Assembly (NCBI GenBank): GCA_029964075.1
Contig: CM057129.1
Coordinates: 18,343,430 to 18,407,429 of the forward strand
Direction: 5' to 3'
DNA from: Patiria pectinifera
Taxonomy: Eukaryota; Echinodermata; Asteroidea; Valvatida; Asterinidae
DNA: 64,000 nucleotides
Within the stretch, counting starts at the first letter, position 1, and each line of letters opens with the position of its first letter. Made by a program: the position numbers and the translations under genes. The notes beneath the pieces are model-generated. The model did not search any database and was not told the DNA's origin. It was given only the letters and a program-made list of their open reading frames with translations. This document shows, piece after piece, positions 1-11,537 of the stretch.

Positions 1-2
1 TA

Positions 3-3000
3 TCCTTAAAGATTTCCACCAATGAGATAACTTTGATCGTTGACCAACAAAGTTACACTATGGATACCAAAAGCCCATTCAGAAGTTCCCGTATACCACC
101 GCACTTTGATGCCACAACCACACCCTACCTGCGAGCTGCCGCCGGTAACCGTGGAACATCACAGCCCCTTTCAGCGACAGCCGCATCTCCCCACTTGGAT
201 CCCTCTGTTTACCACAACAGACACTACTTCTCAAATGAGCTGATGCAGTACCACGCATCCTTGGCAAATGTCCAAAAAATGCGTCAGCTGAACGCCAGCG
301 CCACGCACTTTAACAAGACAGATGACTGTGTTGGAAGACCAGTGGAAAGCTACCGCCCTAAATCGATGGTTTATGGAAGCGCCTTCTCAGACCCGGAACT
401 GAACTGGAGTCGAGCCATTCAGGAGACGGCTCTGCGAGATATGCGCAACGATATGCTGTCCCCCAACGCTATAGGGATGGGCCAAACAAAACGACCTAAG
501 CATCATGGCTCCGTCAACTTAACACCAAAGCTTGAAGACCAAAGGGTGGTGCAGTATCACAGGTCAGGTTCTCATAACCAGGGAGTACCTGCTAATCTCA
601 ACCATCTTCAGATGCAAGGCCGACCAGAACCGCATCCTTTTGCAAATAGGTTTGCATTGCCCGGCATGGAGCGCACTCCCTCTCTGGATCCATCGTGTGG
701 TGGACGAAGAGAGAGTGCCTTTTCCAGGCCGGCATCTCACACAGAGTCACCAGCAGCCTGCAGTTCTCTTGATATGGAAATTCGGCGACTTCAAGGAATG
801 ATCACGAGGGTGGAGATGTTGAGAGAAAAGTACAAACATCAGGAGGGTACACTGCAATATCCAAGGGCGCATCCCAAGACACACGCCCAAGAGATGCACG
901 GTAGACCCTTCTCAGCTGCTCAGCCCAACAGCTTAATGGCTTGGTACAGTGAAGAACAGATGCAGCAAGCGACTCGCGCAGGGAACAGGTCCAGTTACTT
1001 GAGTGGGTATCCATTTCAACAGGATGTTTCTCAGCTCTTTGCTCAGAAATCTGGTCCAGACAAAGATGTCTCAAAGCAGCGGGCCATCCAGCAAGCGAGA
1101 TGTGCAACTGCACCTGTCAGAGAGTTACCCAGGGATTACCTCCCTGACAATCATAAAGACGGAATGCCGAGAATCGTAGAGGTTCGGAGCTTGGCCCAAG
1201 GAGCAGGGCAACAAGCCATGTACCCAGAGAAGCCCCAGAGACTATATCCAGAAATTTCTCAACCCAAAGTAACATTTACCCCCAAACATAGCATGAGACT
1301 ATCTTCGGAGTCCTCAAGGAATGAGACGGGAAGTGTGGAATCACTCGACAGCGGCGTTGAATGCATGTCCTCGCCCACTGATGCGCAGTCTCAACGCAAC
1401 TTAGCTAGTGGGTACGGAAGGTTCAAACAGCTGGAAGACATGTACGTTAAAGACGAGGCGGTTGGTAGACCAGACTCCCATCAGTCGTTACCGTGCCATC
1501 CCTTATCCAACCCAATACAGCTATGTACTCCACCTAGCACCTCGCAGCTTGAACGCAGACCCGGCCCTGCCTTATCACCGCCGCTTACAAAGACCAACAG
1601 AAAGCGGGTTATTCCAAACACCATCGTGGAAACTATGGCTAAGAAGCCAAAGTCTGAAATTGTCAACTCAGCAGATGAGACCAAAATGCCTGAAATCGGG
1701 CCAGGACATGCGTCCTCTGTGCCCAGGGAGGAAAATAACTACGCACTAGATTTAAGTTTGAAGAAGGGACATACCCAGGACAGGAATAGTCCCAAAGAAC
1801 CGTTGAAAAGTCTACAGACACAGACTCATTCGGACAATGGAGCAATGAACCTTTCCATACAATATAAAGCAGGCGTTGTGGTCCGCTCGAAGAGTTACCC
1901 GGTGGATAACTGTCCTGGGATTCTTCACCATCACGGGAAAGCAGCATCAATGGAGGATCTCGTTGCACTCTCTGTCAAGTTAGCAAACGAGGTTCCCCGA
2001 GGGAAGGAAGTCAGAGATCCGAAAGAGAACATGAGTCAAGATCAGCAGCTGGAAACAAGGGGACGCTTCATCTCTAAGCTCATACGGAGGGCTGAAGGCA
2101 TGCTGTTAGAAGGACCTGGTTCGGCGTCTAGAAGCAGGGGAAACGGAACCCCGGAATCAGCAGCCCCCTCTGATATCAGAGAGTTCAAAAGCACCACTCC
2201 TAAAACACCTACGGAGAATGTCGGAGAGGACAGAAACTGGACCACCAACTCGCCTGAAGATCACTCGAGCAAAACACCAGACTCGGCCGAGTCGAATCCC
2301 AAGTCGCGCATGCCTGGAACCAAGAACCCTCTATACATTGACGTGATGGTGAATGAAGCTCTGCGCATTTTCATGTCACCGCCCTCGGAGGAGGAGATTG
2401 AGAGACATGACATGTCCATTTCATTTGATTCTCCGAGCGAGAAGGGGGAGAACCCCGTCTGTAATTCTCCTGGTCCACTGATCATTAGTCAGGATGAGAC
2501 TGACAACGACAACTGTAATATACCTGCCGCAGCTTCACTCCTAAGGGAGCCTACCAAAACAAGAGAAATGGGGAGCACGTGTGCAGCTGTTGTCAGTGAA
2601 TACACTGGAAATAAGCCATGCCAGTGTATAGAGAAGCCACTATCTGCACAAAACCGTATAGCACAGTCTCCGGTGACATTTCAATCGCAACCTTTACAAA
2701 TCTCTAAACCACAACCCACTCAGAACTCTCAATTTCAACCCGCCGAGCACTCTAAATCACATCCTACTCAGAAATCAACGACTGCTCCCCAAGCATCCGG
2801 GTCCCCGACAAGAAAAATGAAGTTCCCCGACGTCCGCGTAGTGGTGCGCCCGCTGCAACCGATTGCCCCCAAACCGGTCACCAAGATGAGTCCACCAATC
2901 CTGATCCAGGCGCTCCCTTGGGTCCAAGCAGAAAACGTGACCAAAGTGCCTACCGCGAAACAGGAATCTCCGCCAAGCAAACCAGACGATTCACAAGACA

Positions 3001-3479
3001 ATCCGGATGGATCGACCTGCTCCGCCCCTAATTTTCTCATCCCTACGGAAGATGGGTTCCGGCGGATGCAGAAGGTGGACGCCAAGATTCGGGAGATCTA
3101 CAGGGTGACGGTTCAACCCTTGGAGGTTGTCCAATCTAAGAATCCCCGTAAGCAGGTCCTGAAGGCCTCCTACAGTGTTTACTACCGTGAGATGAATTTC
3201 CCCTGCGTGCTGCGTTCGGAGGTGCCCTTCGTACCAACACAGCTTCTGGTCCAGGACCTATTTCCCGGGATCAAAGCGTCTAGCGTTTGCAAAGCGATGC
3301 AGCACTGCAACATCCTGAACCGCTACATGATTCGCCACGAGCAGGAGGCATTACAGGATCAGCTTAGGAGGCGGGGCATTACCAGCTGTAAGCTCCTACC
3401 ACTGGATGAGTTCCATGACAAATGGGATGAGATACTGAACCGCATACCAAGCGTAGAAACACCACAAGCTCGGAACTAA
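3..3479 (+). CDS. 3' part of a large disordered, probably nuclear protein (5' partial)
   Basis: The frame is open from the left edge to TAA at 3477-3479, about 1,158 codons, so the window starts inside this exon. An in-frame ATG lies at 60-62, but codons upstream stay open and no clear splice acceptor is visible, so the true start is unknown. Most of the protein is rich in Ser, Pro, Gln and Asn and looks disordered. Visible parts are a short charged helix, possibly coiled coil (771-848, DMEIRRLQGM onward); a bipartite NLS-like pair of basic clusters, RKR and KKPK (1599-1652); ALDLSLKK (1743-1766), resembling a CtBP-binding PxDLS motif; a second MNLS motif (1845-1856); and degenerate Gln/Pro repeats (2690-2780). 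The last 140 residues (about 3040-3452) look folded: REIYRV, SYSVYYREMNFPCV, LFPGIKASSVCKAM. I do not recognise this domain. The general layout recalls vertebrate C15orf39-type proteins, but that is a guess. A transcriptional cofactor role is inferred only from the motifs. Confidence 0.9.
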   Translation, partial: SLKISTNEITLIVDQQSYTMDTKSPFRSSRIPPHFDATTTPYLRAAAGNRGTSQPLSATAASPHLDPSVYHNRHYFSNELMQYHASLANVQKMRQLNASATHFNKTDDCVGRPVESYRPKSMVYGSAFSDPELNWSRAIQETALRDMRNDMLSPNAIGMGQTKRPKHHGSVNLTPKLEDQRVVQYHRSGSHNQGVPANLNHLQMQGRPEPHPFANRFALPGMERTPSLDPSCGGRRESAFSRPASHTESPAACSSLDMEIRRLQGMITRVEMLREKYKHQEGTLQYPRAHPKTHAQEMHGRPFSAAQPNSLMAWYSEEQMQQATRAGNRSSYLSGYPFQQDVSQLFAQKSGPDKDVSKQRAIQQARCATAPVRELPRDYLPDNHKDGMPRIVEVRSLAQGAGQQAMYPEKPQRLYPEISQPKVTFTPKHSMRLSSESSRNETGSVESLDSGVECMSSPTDAQSQRNLASGYGRFKQLEDMYVKDEAVGRPDSHQSLPCHPLSNPIQLCTPPSTSQLERRPGPALSPPLTKTNRKRVIPNTIVETMAKKPKSEIVNSADETKMPEIGPGHASSVPREENNYALDLSLKKGHTQDRNSPKEPLKSLQTQTHSDNGAMNLSIQYKAGVVVRSKSYPVDNCPGILHHHGKAASMEDLVALSVKLANEVPRGKEVRDPKENMSQDQQLETRGRFISKLIRRAEGMLLEGPGSASRSRGNGTPESAAPSDIREFKSTTPKTPTENVGEDRNWTTNSPEDHSSKTPDSAESNPKSRMPGTKNPLYIDVMVNEALRIFMSPPSEEEIERHDMSISFDSPSEKGENPVCNSPGPLIISQDETDNDNCNIPAAASLLREPTKTREMGSTCAAVVSEYTGNKPCQCIEKPLSAQNRIAQSPVTFQSQPLQISKPQPTQNSQFQPAEHSKSHPTQKSTTAPQASGSPTRKMKFPDVRVVVRPLQPIAPKPVTKMSPPILIQALPWVQAENVTKVPTAKQESPPSKPDDSQDNPDGSTCSAPNFLIPTEDGFRRMQKVDAKIREIYRVTVQPLEVVQSKNPRKQVLKASYSVYYREMNFPCVLRSEVPFVPTQLLVQDLFPGIKASSVCKAMQHCNILNRYMIRHEQEALQDQLRRRGITSCKLLPLDEFHDKWDEILNRIPSVETPQARN

Positions 3480-5719
3480 TGTTATTAAGAAGTGCGGCAA
3501 CCGTGCCCCAAAAGGAATCCAAAAAGAAGACTATTGCTATTTGGTATTGGTATTGTTTTATTTCCATACATCAATTTAATAATGTAACACAGTTATTTAC
3601 AAAATGCACAGGGGGTGATGAATTGCGGTTACCAGGCAAAAAGTTAATGCTTGTACGAGGCCTGGTTCCTTATTGTACATATCAATATACATGTACAACT
3701 ATAATTACAAGGTAGAAAAGAGAGAAAAAATACAAAAAGTAACAGACTGATAATACAGCTAAATTCCAGCATATAACAAGGATGTTTTAAACTCAATGCA
3801 ACACGTTAACAACTCGAGAACGAAAAAAATCTAAGTTCTATGACTGCATTAATATGCACAATAATGATAGAAATGTAATACATGTACTGAATGCTACGGG
3901 ATAAATAAATTATATAATACACTGGAAATAAGAATATTCTTGAGGTAGTTTTTAAAACCATGCATACTTCTAAAGTATGGTACTGGAGAGATTTTATGCC
4001 AGAGCAGTGGGCCTTGGTGTCAAACTGTTTTAAATAAAGTAGTTCTTGCTTTCCCAATGTGAAGCTTAGCAGCTGATCTGGTATTATGTAGGCCTAAGTG
4101 GACTTCAGTATTCTTCTGAAACAATGATTTAACTTTACAGGGCAGAAGATTATTTTCAAATTTAAACATAAGGATACCCAGGTGATATTTGTATAAATTG
4201 TGAGCGTGTTGAGTTTCTTGAAGAGGGGTCCGATGTGATCTCTAGGACCGGACTTCGGGATAACTCGTAGCGACTTCTTTTGTAATATTACTTTTATTCA
4301 TTAGAATAATCTGAAAATTACCTCAGACTAAAAATCCATACTGAAGATGGGGCAGAGCTAGGGTGTTATAAATGGAAAATAGAACATTTGTTGGCAATAT
4401 GCACTTTAGCTTGCGCAAAATCCCTAGTACACGTGATTGAATGAGACTTTTAAAAACGGGCGACATTCAGTATATTCTTTTTTGTGTTGAACAGTTGGTT
4501 GATAATTCAAGCTGAAGTTAAAGGGAGGCGAATTTTGTTGACACCTACAGGCTGATAGTGACGTTCGCCATTAACCTTTTTAACAAATGCATTAATACAA
4601 ATGCGCTTAAAACAATTTAGTGTTAAGTGTTAATTAACTTGGCATAATGCTAGTAATTACGATGTAAATTGAAAAAGCCACTCAAATTGAAAAAAGGTCA
4701 CAAAAACCACATCAAGATAGTGATGAACAAAGATTTATCCATCAGGATTTTCACTAATAAGTCTTGTTTACAAAGCTTTTACTCAAGAGAGCCCTTTTTC
4801 ATTTTGATAGATTTTTTTGGTTGGCCTTAACTGACAACCTACAATTTTTAAAAAGATAAAATTCGTAATGGCGAATGGTAAAAATTTAAAATGACAATTT
4901 CTATTAGCCACGAAGCTGACGCGACAGCGTCAAGCGTGGCACTGTCTTAGCATATTGACAAAACCCGACATCCGAAAGAATTATTCGCCGACACTTTTTT
5001 TAGCTGCCAAAGCTGTTTCGCATTTTCCTGTTAGCGAAAGCCACCACTCACTTATCTTACCTTAAAATAGAGTTTAATTCTGATAAAAGCACTATCTAAT
5101 GAAACAACAATTTGTGACTGTTTCAACTCGGCGACCGCGCAGCTCTGCGACACATCCAACCTTTCTAAAAAATAAAACGTCAATTTACCCCGTTTTCCTT
5201 TTTATTTGAGTAAGTGCACTTACTGTTTTAAACATATTAGGTTTATTTTAAGCGACAGTGGGCATTTTGTCGGACGTCAATCGAACGGAAAAGGTGTATA
5301 TAATAATGATTGACAGGTGTATATATAACTTGCAAAAATAAATTGCCCAAACTCTCACAGTGTCACGTTCAAAATGCACGGTAACAAATGTTTAATAATA
5401 CAACACGTAGGTTGTTTTACGCTTAGCGTGCACGACGATTTGCTCGTACATGTATAGTACATGAACGTGCCTTTTTTTTTTACAGTACCGCTTTACTTTG
5501 TTACTGTATTTTTTAAAAGTAACTTTGACCGTCCTCATGTTTTCTGGTCCTATTTGATACCATAGCATGCTTTTGAAATGATGTAGCAGCAATATCGCCA
5601 ATCTGTTACCCTTACATTATTTTTTAAATGTGAACTGGTCATGAGATAAACAAACTGTTCATTTTGCAATGCTAAACCATTTTGCTACACTTCGTCCTGT
5701 ACGTAAATATTATTATATA
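3480..5719 (+). other. Probable 3' UTR / downstream flank of the left gene
   Basis: AT-rich DNA with no supported reading frame directly follows the stop codon at 3479. Canonical AATAAA hexamers occur at 3904-3909 and 4033-4038, so the transcript could end near 3.9-4.1 kb. No clear gene or repeat was seen in the remainder up to the palindromic element at 5720. Confidence 0.4.
4033..4038 (+). terminator. Candidate polyadenylation signal AATAAA
   Basis: An exact AATAAA lies about 555 bp after the stop of the left gene, followed by T-rich sequence. A second AATAAA is at 3904-3909. Which one is used, if any, cannot be told from sequence. Confidence 0.35.
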
Positions 5720-6230
5720 CAGGGTGAGTAAAAAAAAAACCCCGAAACCCAAATGTTGGGACAATTGTTTTAGTGAAGTTCTGCATGTACAACTTTTAAA
5801 ATCTAGGATATGAAAGCCCAATTCATAAGCTTTCTTTTAGTACAAGATTATTCAAGTCACTCATGTACCTTTCAAGTTACGGAGTTTAAACACAACCCCC
5901 GTTTTAAAGTTCTGTCCACGGATCACAAAAAAATTGTGCGTTCTTTCAGCAAAACGCAAACAATTCACTCACATTCTTATGTGATTTGTTTTCGTTTGGC
6001 TGAAAGAACACTGAACTTTTTTTGTGATCCGTGGACAGAACCTTAAAACGGTGGTTGTGTTTAAAATTCCGTAACTTGAAAAGTACATGAGTGATTTAAA
6101 TGATTCTTGTACAAAAAGAAAGCTTATGAATTTTGGGCTTTCATATCCTAGATTTTGAAAGTGCTATACATGCAGAACTTCACTAAAACAATGGTCCCGA
6201 CATTTGGGTTTCGTTTTTTTACTCACCCTG
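5720..6230. mobile_element. Whole-length palindromic MITE, copy 1 (mariner-like ends)
   Basis: The left end is CAGGGTGAGTAAAAAAA and the right end is its inverse, TTTTTTTACTCACCCTG, flanked on both sides by TA as for Tc1/mariner target duplication. Similarity between the arms continues almost to the centre: GTCCACGGATCAC appears in the left arm and GTGATCCGTGGAC in the right, as do the AAAGCCCAATTCATAAGCTTTC blocks. The element is thus a hairpin of roughly 250 bp per arm with a small loop near 5965. There is no coding capacity. Related copies lie at 20087 and 49923. Confidence 0.85.
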
Positions 6231-7207
6231 TACATGTATATAATGTGTATAATATAGAGAGCTGCAGCACTTTTATCGTTTTGTGCATAAGAATGCAATT
6301 TTTATCAGATATTTTTAAATACAATTTGTATTTTGTAATATCCAAAACATTGGAAGCCGTGCATTGATATACGATAAATTTGTAAAATTTTCAATTTGTT
6401 ATTATGCTCTCTTTAAATGCGTCAATAGACACTTAATGATAGTCTTATTCTTGTCGACAACTTCAAGGTTTACAATTTTTATGTTTTTTTTTTAAATTTG
6501 TACAAAATAATTATTGAATTTCTTTTGCATCACTCCGTTACGGACTGATCAGTGTACAATAAGAGAAATTCGTGTTTTGTACATACACGACGTAGATATA
6601 ATTAGGTCAATTTTATCATTGCCGTTTGCTTTTAGTGGGTATAGCGCACCCTTTAATTCATTTGAAATATTGCTGGTATGCCTAATTTCGTTATTGATGT
6701 ATTTTGCAATGTACGCATTTTAAATTAACGTTAAACATCGAAAGTAATTGTGTGAAACCCCGGAAACATTTGTATCAAGCCAAGTTTATCATTCTTTGTA
6801 GTAAATAGTCTAGTTTGTTTACACTGAATAATGTTATATTTATGGTTTTACATTTCAAAGGAAGGTTAAAATAGTGGTTAAGATCATTTCTGGCATTTTT
6901 TTCGACGTATAAGTAGAAATAGCAACTTGAGTAGATGGCTTATGGGGATATTTTTTCCTGGTCAAACAGTTGGTATAGATCGCACTATATGTATTTCTCA
7001 TTCAATGTTAACGGGGATTTGGAAATAAATATATCTGCTTATTGCTTACAACAAATGCAATTTGTGTTTTTTCTTCTACATGGTCAAATGTAGTTCAACT
7101 CACAAGGAAGAGCAACTACATTAACTGTGGTTGTTTATAGATTTTTCTATTAAGAACTAAATCATCCGATTCATGATCAAACTCTCCTTGCTTTTAATGG
7201 TTATTAA
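6231..7207. other. AT-rich intergenic DNA with a distal polyA-like signal
   Basis: No gene was recognised. AATAAA at 7024-7029 is followed by a GT/T-rich stretch near 7060, a good polyadenylation context. If used by the left gene, its 3' UTR would be about 3.5 kb and would contain the palindromic MITE at 5720. Confidence 0.3.
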
Positions 7208-7498
7208 TGGGCCTTATTCACGAGTCGGCCATATTGAATTGAAGTGAGGTAAAATCTTAATTTTTGGAACTTGCGAAGAGAAATGAAAGCAAGTTAATTC
7301 CTAATTAATTCCAGTCTGCTTCAATTAATAATTTTAAATTTGTAATTAAAAATTCGCTAATGTTAAAATCCAGATTAAAACAAAAGACAGTTAAATAAGT
7401 TGTGCGTCCATAAATAGTCTGGCGCTATCCCATTTAACAGTTAACACTTAATGCCTTTAGGGAACTCGACAAAATGGCCAACTCGTGAATAAGGCCCA
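7208..7498. mobile_element. MITE with 25-bp terminal inverted repeats
   Basis: The left end GGGCCTTATTCACGAGT followed by C-GGCCAT is mirrored at the right end (ATGGCC-A-ACTCGTGAATAAGGCCC, 7474-7497), with a single mismatch over about 24 bp. The AT-rich interior has no reading frame. A target duplication is not clear, so the superfamily is left open. Confidence 0.75.
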
Positions 7499-8854
7499 TA
7501 GATGAAGGTTTGTCAACCTCTACCTATATCTCAGTAAAAACCGATGCCTTTCAGAATTACGAATCTTGGAACTATATACAGTCTAAAACCCAACTCCCGA
7601 TATCTTCTAATGTTTCCCGTTATTTTTTATACAGTGTTATATATTATACATTTCCAGAATTTCCAAATATAGACATGTCTTCTGGTTAGAGAATTAGTTG
7701 AGCGAGCCTTCGGCATATTCACAGCAAAGACTACAGCAATTTCGGTATCGGATGTAAGCTTGCTCTTAAATTTGCTGCGTTAATGGTTACTGTTCCCGTG
7801 AAAATTGAGGTTTTGTTAGCAGAAAACTGCTAAAAACGCTAAAACGGCGCCGCGAAATTGGAACTAGAGTTTTTCAGGGCCAACAAAAGACGACACAAGG
7901 GATCCAAAGAAAAAAACAAACCTAGATATTTTTTCAATCTCAGAAGGGGGAAAACGCGCTCATGTCTGGACTTGATGTGAGCTTTAGCTCAAGCCCAGAC
8001 TTGACACTGAATTTCAGCATACTGTCAGACTCACTGAGTTGGGATGTCTGTCCAAGACTATACCTGTATACTAGTCTCGGTTTGAGCTAATTGAGTTACG
8101 CTTGAGCCCCCTTTCAAGGCTTGAACTGACATTGTACGTTTTCCGGGCTTCTTTCGTTGTATTTTTTTTTAGCCATATGACTGCACTGCCACATAGGAAC
8201 CGACTACGGCACAAGTCTGAACAGATCATACAATGGTCTTGGATACGTAACCGTTGATGACATTGCTCCGTATGCCGACTGTCGAACAAATTACAGACAG
8301 TTGCTAACAATCTGTAAACTACGTGTAGTTGATCCTTTTCTTGTGAGCATCTGTGCCGGATGGGATCTTGGTTGACGATGCTCATAATCAGTATGGCCTT
8401 AATCAGAGTCGAATAATTCTAACACCAAATAAGTTAGTGTCAACATGAAGACTTGGCCGTCGTGGGTCTTGGTAAGCACTATAACTGTTTGAGGTAAGTA
8501 AAATACATGAATCTGATACTTAGCATAGCGTGGCTATTATTTTGTCTGCTTACCTCAAAGCAACCTTCTACCTTACTACTGGAATTAAACCTTGACCGTA
8601 TTTGAATTTTTACCCACAAGGTTTCCATGAAGTTACCTAATGCATTCCTACTGTCCAAAATGGTCGCTTGGTGTGTTCTGTTTCTGTAATTCTTACTCGA
8701 CTGAATTTTCCTCTGCAACCTTACTTTACTGAGCATCTTTTAAACTCTTGCACCCAAGTAGCCTAATCGCTATCACTTAATAACGAAATTTTGTATTTCA
8801 TGAAACATTATTTTGTGTATTTATAAAACGAATGTATCCATCAATATTGGTGCT
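7499..8854. other. Intergenic DNA, nothing recognised
   Basis: No gene, RNA or clear repeat boundary was seen in this stretch. Short open frames are in AT-rich DNA and show no recognisable protein features. Confidence 0.5.
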
Positions 8855-9145
8855 CAAGGCGCTACATTATCATTACCCGGCTAATTTGGCTAATGAAACA
8901 TTCAAAATACCATCTCAGATTCCTGGGGAATATACAGCTCGATGCTGCCATTTCGGTGCAAAGTAGCTGCAATCTATCACAAGAACCATCTGTGGTTACT
9001 CCTGGGTTGGAAGAAGCAATGATTGACAAAGTGTCTTGCCCAAGGGCACACGCATCATAACCCCAGGCTGGAGTCGAACCCACAACCTGCAGAATTACCT
9101 GCAGACCACGAATTCAATGCTCCAAGCCACGAGCCACGGTACTCC
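8855..9145 (-). mobile_element. tRNA-derived SINE, minus strand
   Basis: Read on the minus strand, the head has a tRNA-like A box (TGGCTCGTGGCTTGG, about 9121-9136) and a B box (GGTTCGACTCC, 9070-9080) at pol III promoter spacing. A non-tRNA body follows, including CCCTTGGGCAAGAC, the segment common in marine-invertebrate SINEs. Outer boundaries are approximate. Confidence 0.65.
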
Positions 9146-9650
9146 ACATTTCATTTTTTTTTTTACGGATAAACCCATTAATTGGGCCCCAATATGATCT
9201 AGGACACACGAGAAAAAAAAACCACAATAAGATAATGACATACAAAGAATTATGTCCAAGGAAATAAATAATATATACAGGCGTTATTTAAAAAAAACAA
9301 CAACAACAAAAAACAAACGAACACGACGATGCTACGTGACTCGAGAGTGCTTGGGAGGGGAGATTTCGTGTCATCCTCACTGATGGCTGGTGTCTGTGAG
9401 ACACACCACTTTCAAAATGTCTCGCTCTTTTATCCTGTCGCAAATGGGCACCTGAAAGGGCGGACCTTTTTCTTCTTCGCGGTATACAAAGGGTCGATTA
9501 CATCCTATAGAGCGGACATTATTGCCCGAAAGCCTTGAAGAATATATACAAAGGTGCTTGGGTTCTTGCTCTGAACGACGCTCACTTTCTGACTGAAAGC
9601 CATCACAGATCAGCGTTAGGTCTGCGAGACCACTTAGCTCCTGCATTGAT
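9146..9650. other. Intergenic DNA, A-rich, nothing recognised
   Basis: Contains an A-rich tract near 9288-9320. No gene was recognised. Confidence 0.45.
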
Positions 9651-10437
9651 TTCGCTAAGGCCCCTTTACACCTGGCTGCGACCTTTGTACAACCTATGAG
9701 CGACTCGACCCAAAAAATGGCCAGGACGCTCAATGGTCGCCTAAACCCAGAAAATCCTGTTTCTATGTAACTGCTCCTGCAGCGATCCTTGTGCTTCCCT
9801 TGAACCACCAAAACTGCAATTTTCGGGCATTTTCATGTCGAGCTACGAGCGACCTGTGCGTCCACTGAGCCACTTGCCTGCCTCCCCTGTGCTTCCCCTG
9901 TGCAACCTATGGCAACCAACGCGATTATAGGCAACATAGGCGACCCCAGAGCAATGTTTGGGCAACCATTGAGCCTCCTCTGTGCCTCCTCTGTGCCATC
10001 ATCGGCGACCAACGGAAACTAACGGCGATCACTGGTCGACCATTCAGCCATGCCTCTGCCTCCTAGGCGACCCTTGAGGCACAAGGGAGGCAGAAGCATC
10101 GCCCAGATTGACGGTAAAATTTGCAACAGAACGGATGTATTACGTGGCGACCATTGGCCGACCATTGTGCATCCATTCTGCAACCACGGCAATGCTTGTG
10201 CCTCCCTTATTTGAGCCACCTTTGAGCAACCAACCTCCTCGGCGACCTTTGTGCGATGTTCAAAAATGTACGGCGTGCATGGCGTCCATGGCGATGTCTG
10301 AACATCCTGTGTACTGCCTTTGAACGAGTTAAGCAACCATTCGGCCTCCTTTGAGCCTCCAACGGTGACCTGGCCAGTTTTATGGTCGCACAACCGCCCA
10401 AAGGTCGCAGCCCTGTGTAAAGGGGATCTTAGCAAAA
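9651..10437. mobile_element. Non-autonomous DNA transposon with internal short repeats
   Basis: The left end reads CTAAGGCCCCTTTACACC then GGCTGCGACCTTTG; the right end (10400-10437) is its inverse, with GGTCGCAGCCCTGTGTAAAGGGG-type sequence and CTTAGC. About 27 of 32 bases match. The interior is built of degenerate short units such as GCGACCATT, GCAACC and TGTGCCTCC on both strands. It has no transposase and no clear target duplication. Open frames across it are by-products of the repeats. Confidence 0.7.
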
Positions 10438-10589
10438 GGAAAGGGAACAGTTGGAAGTCTGAGCTTTACAAACCAGAGCCATATCTTTTTACTTTTGATT
10501 TGTGATGGGTTAGGCTTATGTTGGAGGAAAACGGCCGGAATGGTATGAGAGGGAACAATCAACGAGATGACAATATGAAGCGAGATAGC

Positions 10590-10735
10590 GTGGCAGAGGG
10601 ACTCCCCCCCTCTTTTGAGTTGGTCATTGTGTTTACAGAATCTCAGGAATTCTATCTAGGGAGATGTGTTAAATAACATTAGACTAGAGTGTGTATAGGG
10701 TATAGGGACATGAGGGGGTATTTTTCTGCCATCAC
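10590..10735. mobile_element. Short MITE, copy 1 of the TGTGACAGAGG family
   Basis: This segment matches 22219-22387: both contain TCAGGAATTCT and GTGTGTATAGGGTATAGGGA in the same order, with C-rich and G-rich runs near the ends. The terminal inverted repeat is decayed here (GTGGCAGAGG on the left, CTGCCATCAC on the right). Confidence 0.65.
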
Positions 10736-11080
10736 AATCGTACAGGGTATATCTGACAATCTACCTGTGTCGTGATAGAACCAGGTTCAAATCAGGTTAG
10801 GTATACAAATACACGTCGCTGGCAACATCATTTCAGAGAGCTTTCAGAGCTTTCCATTTCAGTTAATTGGCATATCACCCATACGCATCCAGACTAATTT
10901 CCCCACTCTTCTAGCAACTCATGTCTCATGCAATCAGCTGATGCATCGCTGGTACAATAGTTCAATACATCATAGTTCATTACTTGGGTTCATTACATTA
11001 TTATGATGGTTTATGAACGCAACTCGCGTACTCATGCTTAACGACTGTCATGTCATCGTCCTTGACAAAATATACCAGGT
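10736..11080. other. Intergenic DNA, nothing recognised
   Basis: No gene or repeat end was identified in this stretch. Confidence 0.45.
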
Positions 11081-11537
11081 GAGTGCGTTCGATTACTTTC
11101 CCCAGCTTACACGCGCCTGGCTCCTCGCGTGATGACAGACATGCGCAATGGAGTTAAATAAACGAACGGTTTCGGGTAAAGTTTTGTGCAAGAGCTGGAA
11201 AGTTGAACTTTGACATGACACTGAGGCTGCATCCGAATTAACTGTCGATAGCTAGGTCTAGGTCCAGGCCCATTGAAAATACGCGGGGACGCGCTGACAA
11301 TAGACGTATAGCCGTAGCTCTGGAAGCCCGTTTCGGACACGGGCTGAGGCGCCCGCCGGACGTCACGTTGGCAGCCATGTTTATTGCATGGCCTTATGGG
11401 ATACTTACCCAAGTAACCGGCTCGGCGAGTCGGTTATTTGGGCCAGGCTCCAGTAAGCGCGAGAAGTCACGTGTGAGGTGAATCGAACGCTGTCGCGCTT
11501 GCACGAGTAAGCGCGGGGGAAGTAATCGAACGCACTC
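11081..11537. mobile_element. MITE with GAGTGCGTTCGATTACTT ends
   Basis: GAGTGCGTTCGATTACTT at 11081 is exactly mirrored by AAGTAATCGAACGCACTC ending at 11537, and weaker similarity (CCCC then GCTTAC) continues inward. A small inner palindrome lies around 11413-11440 (AAGTAACCGGCTCGGCGAG and its partner). It has no transposase and no obvious target duplication. Confidence 0.75.

Noticed and set aside
79..3085. Open frames overlapping the left gene on both strands
   Set aside because: They are shadows of the long + strand frame, which alone has protein-like composition and a continuous length.
9377..9811. 144-codon minus-strand open frame
   Set aside because: It crosses the boundary of the transposon at 9651 and has no recognisable features.
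10019..10435. 138-codon minus-strand open frame
   Set aside because: It lies entirely inside the non-autonomous transposon at 9651-10437 and follows its short internal repeats.
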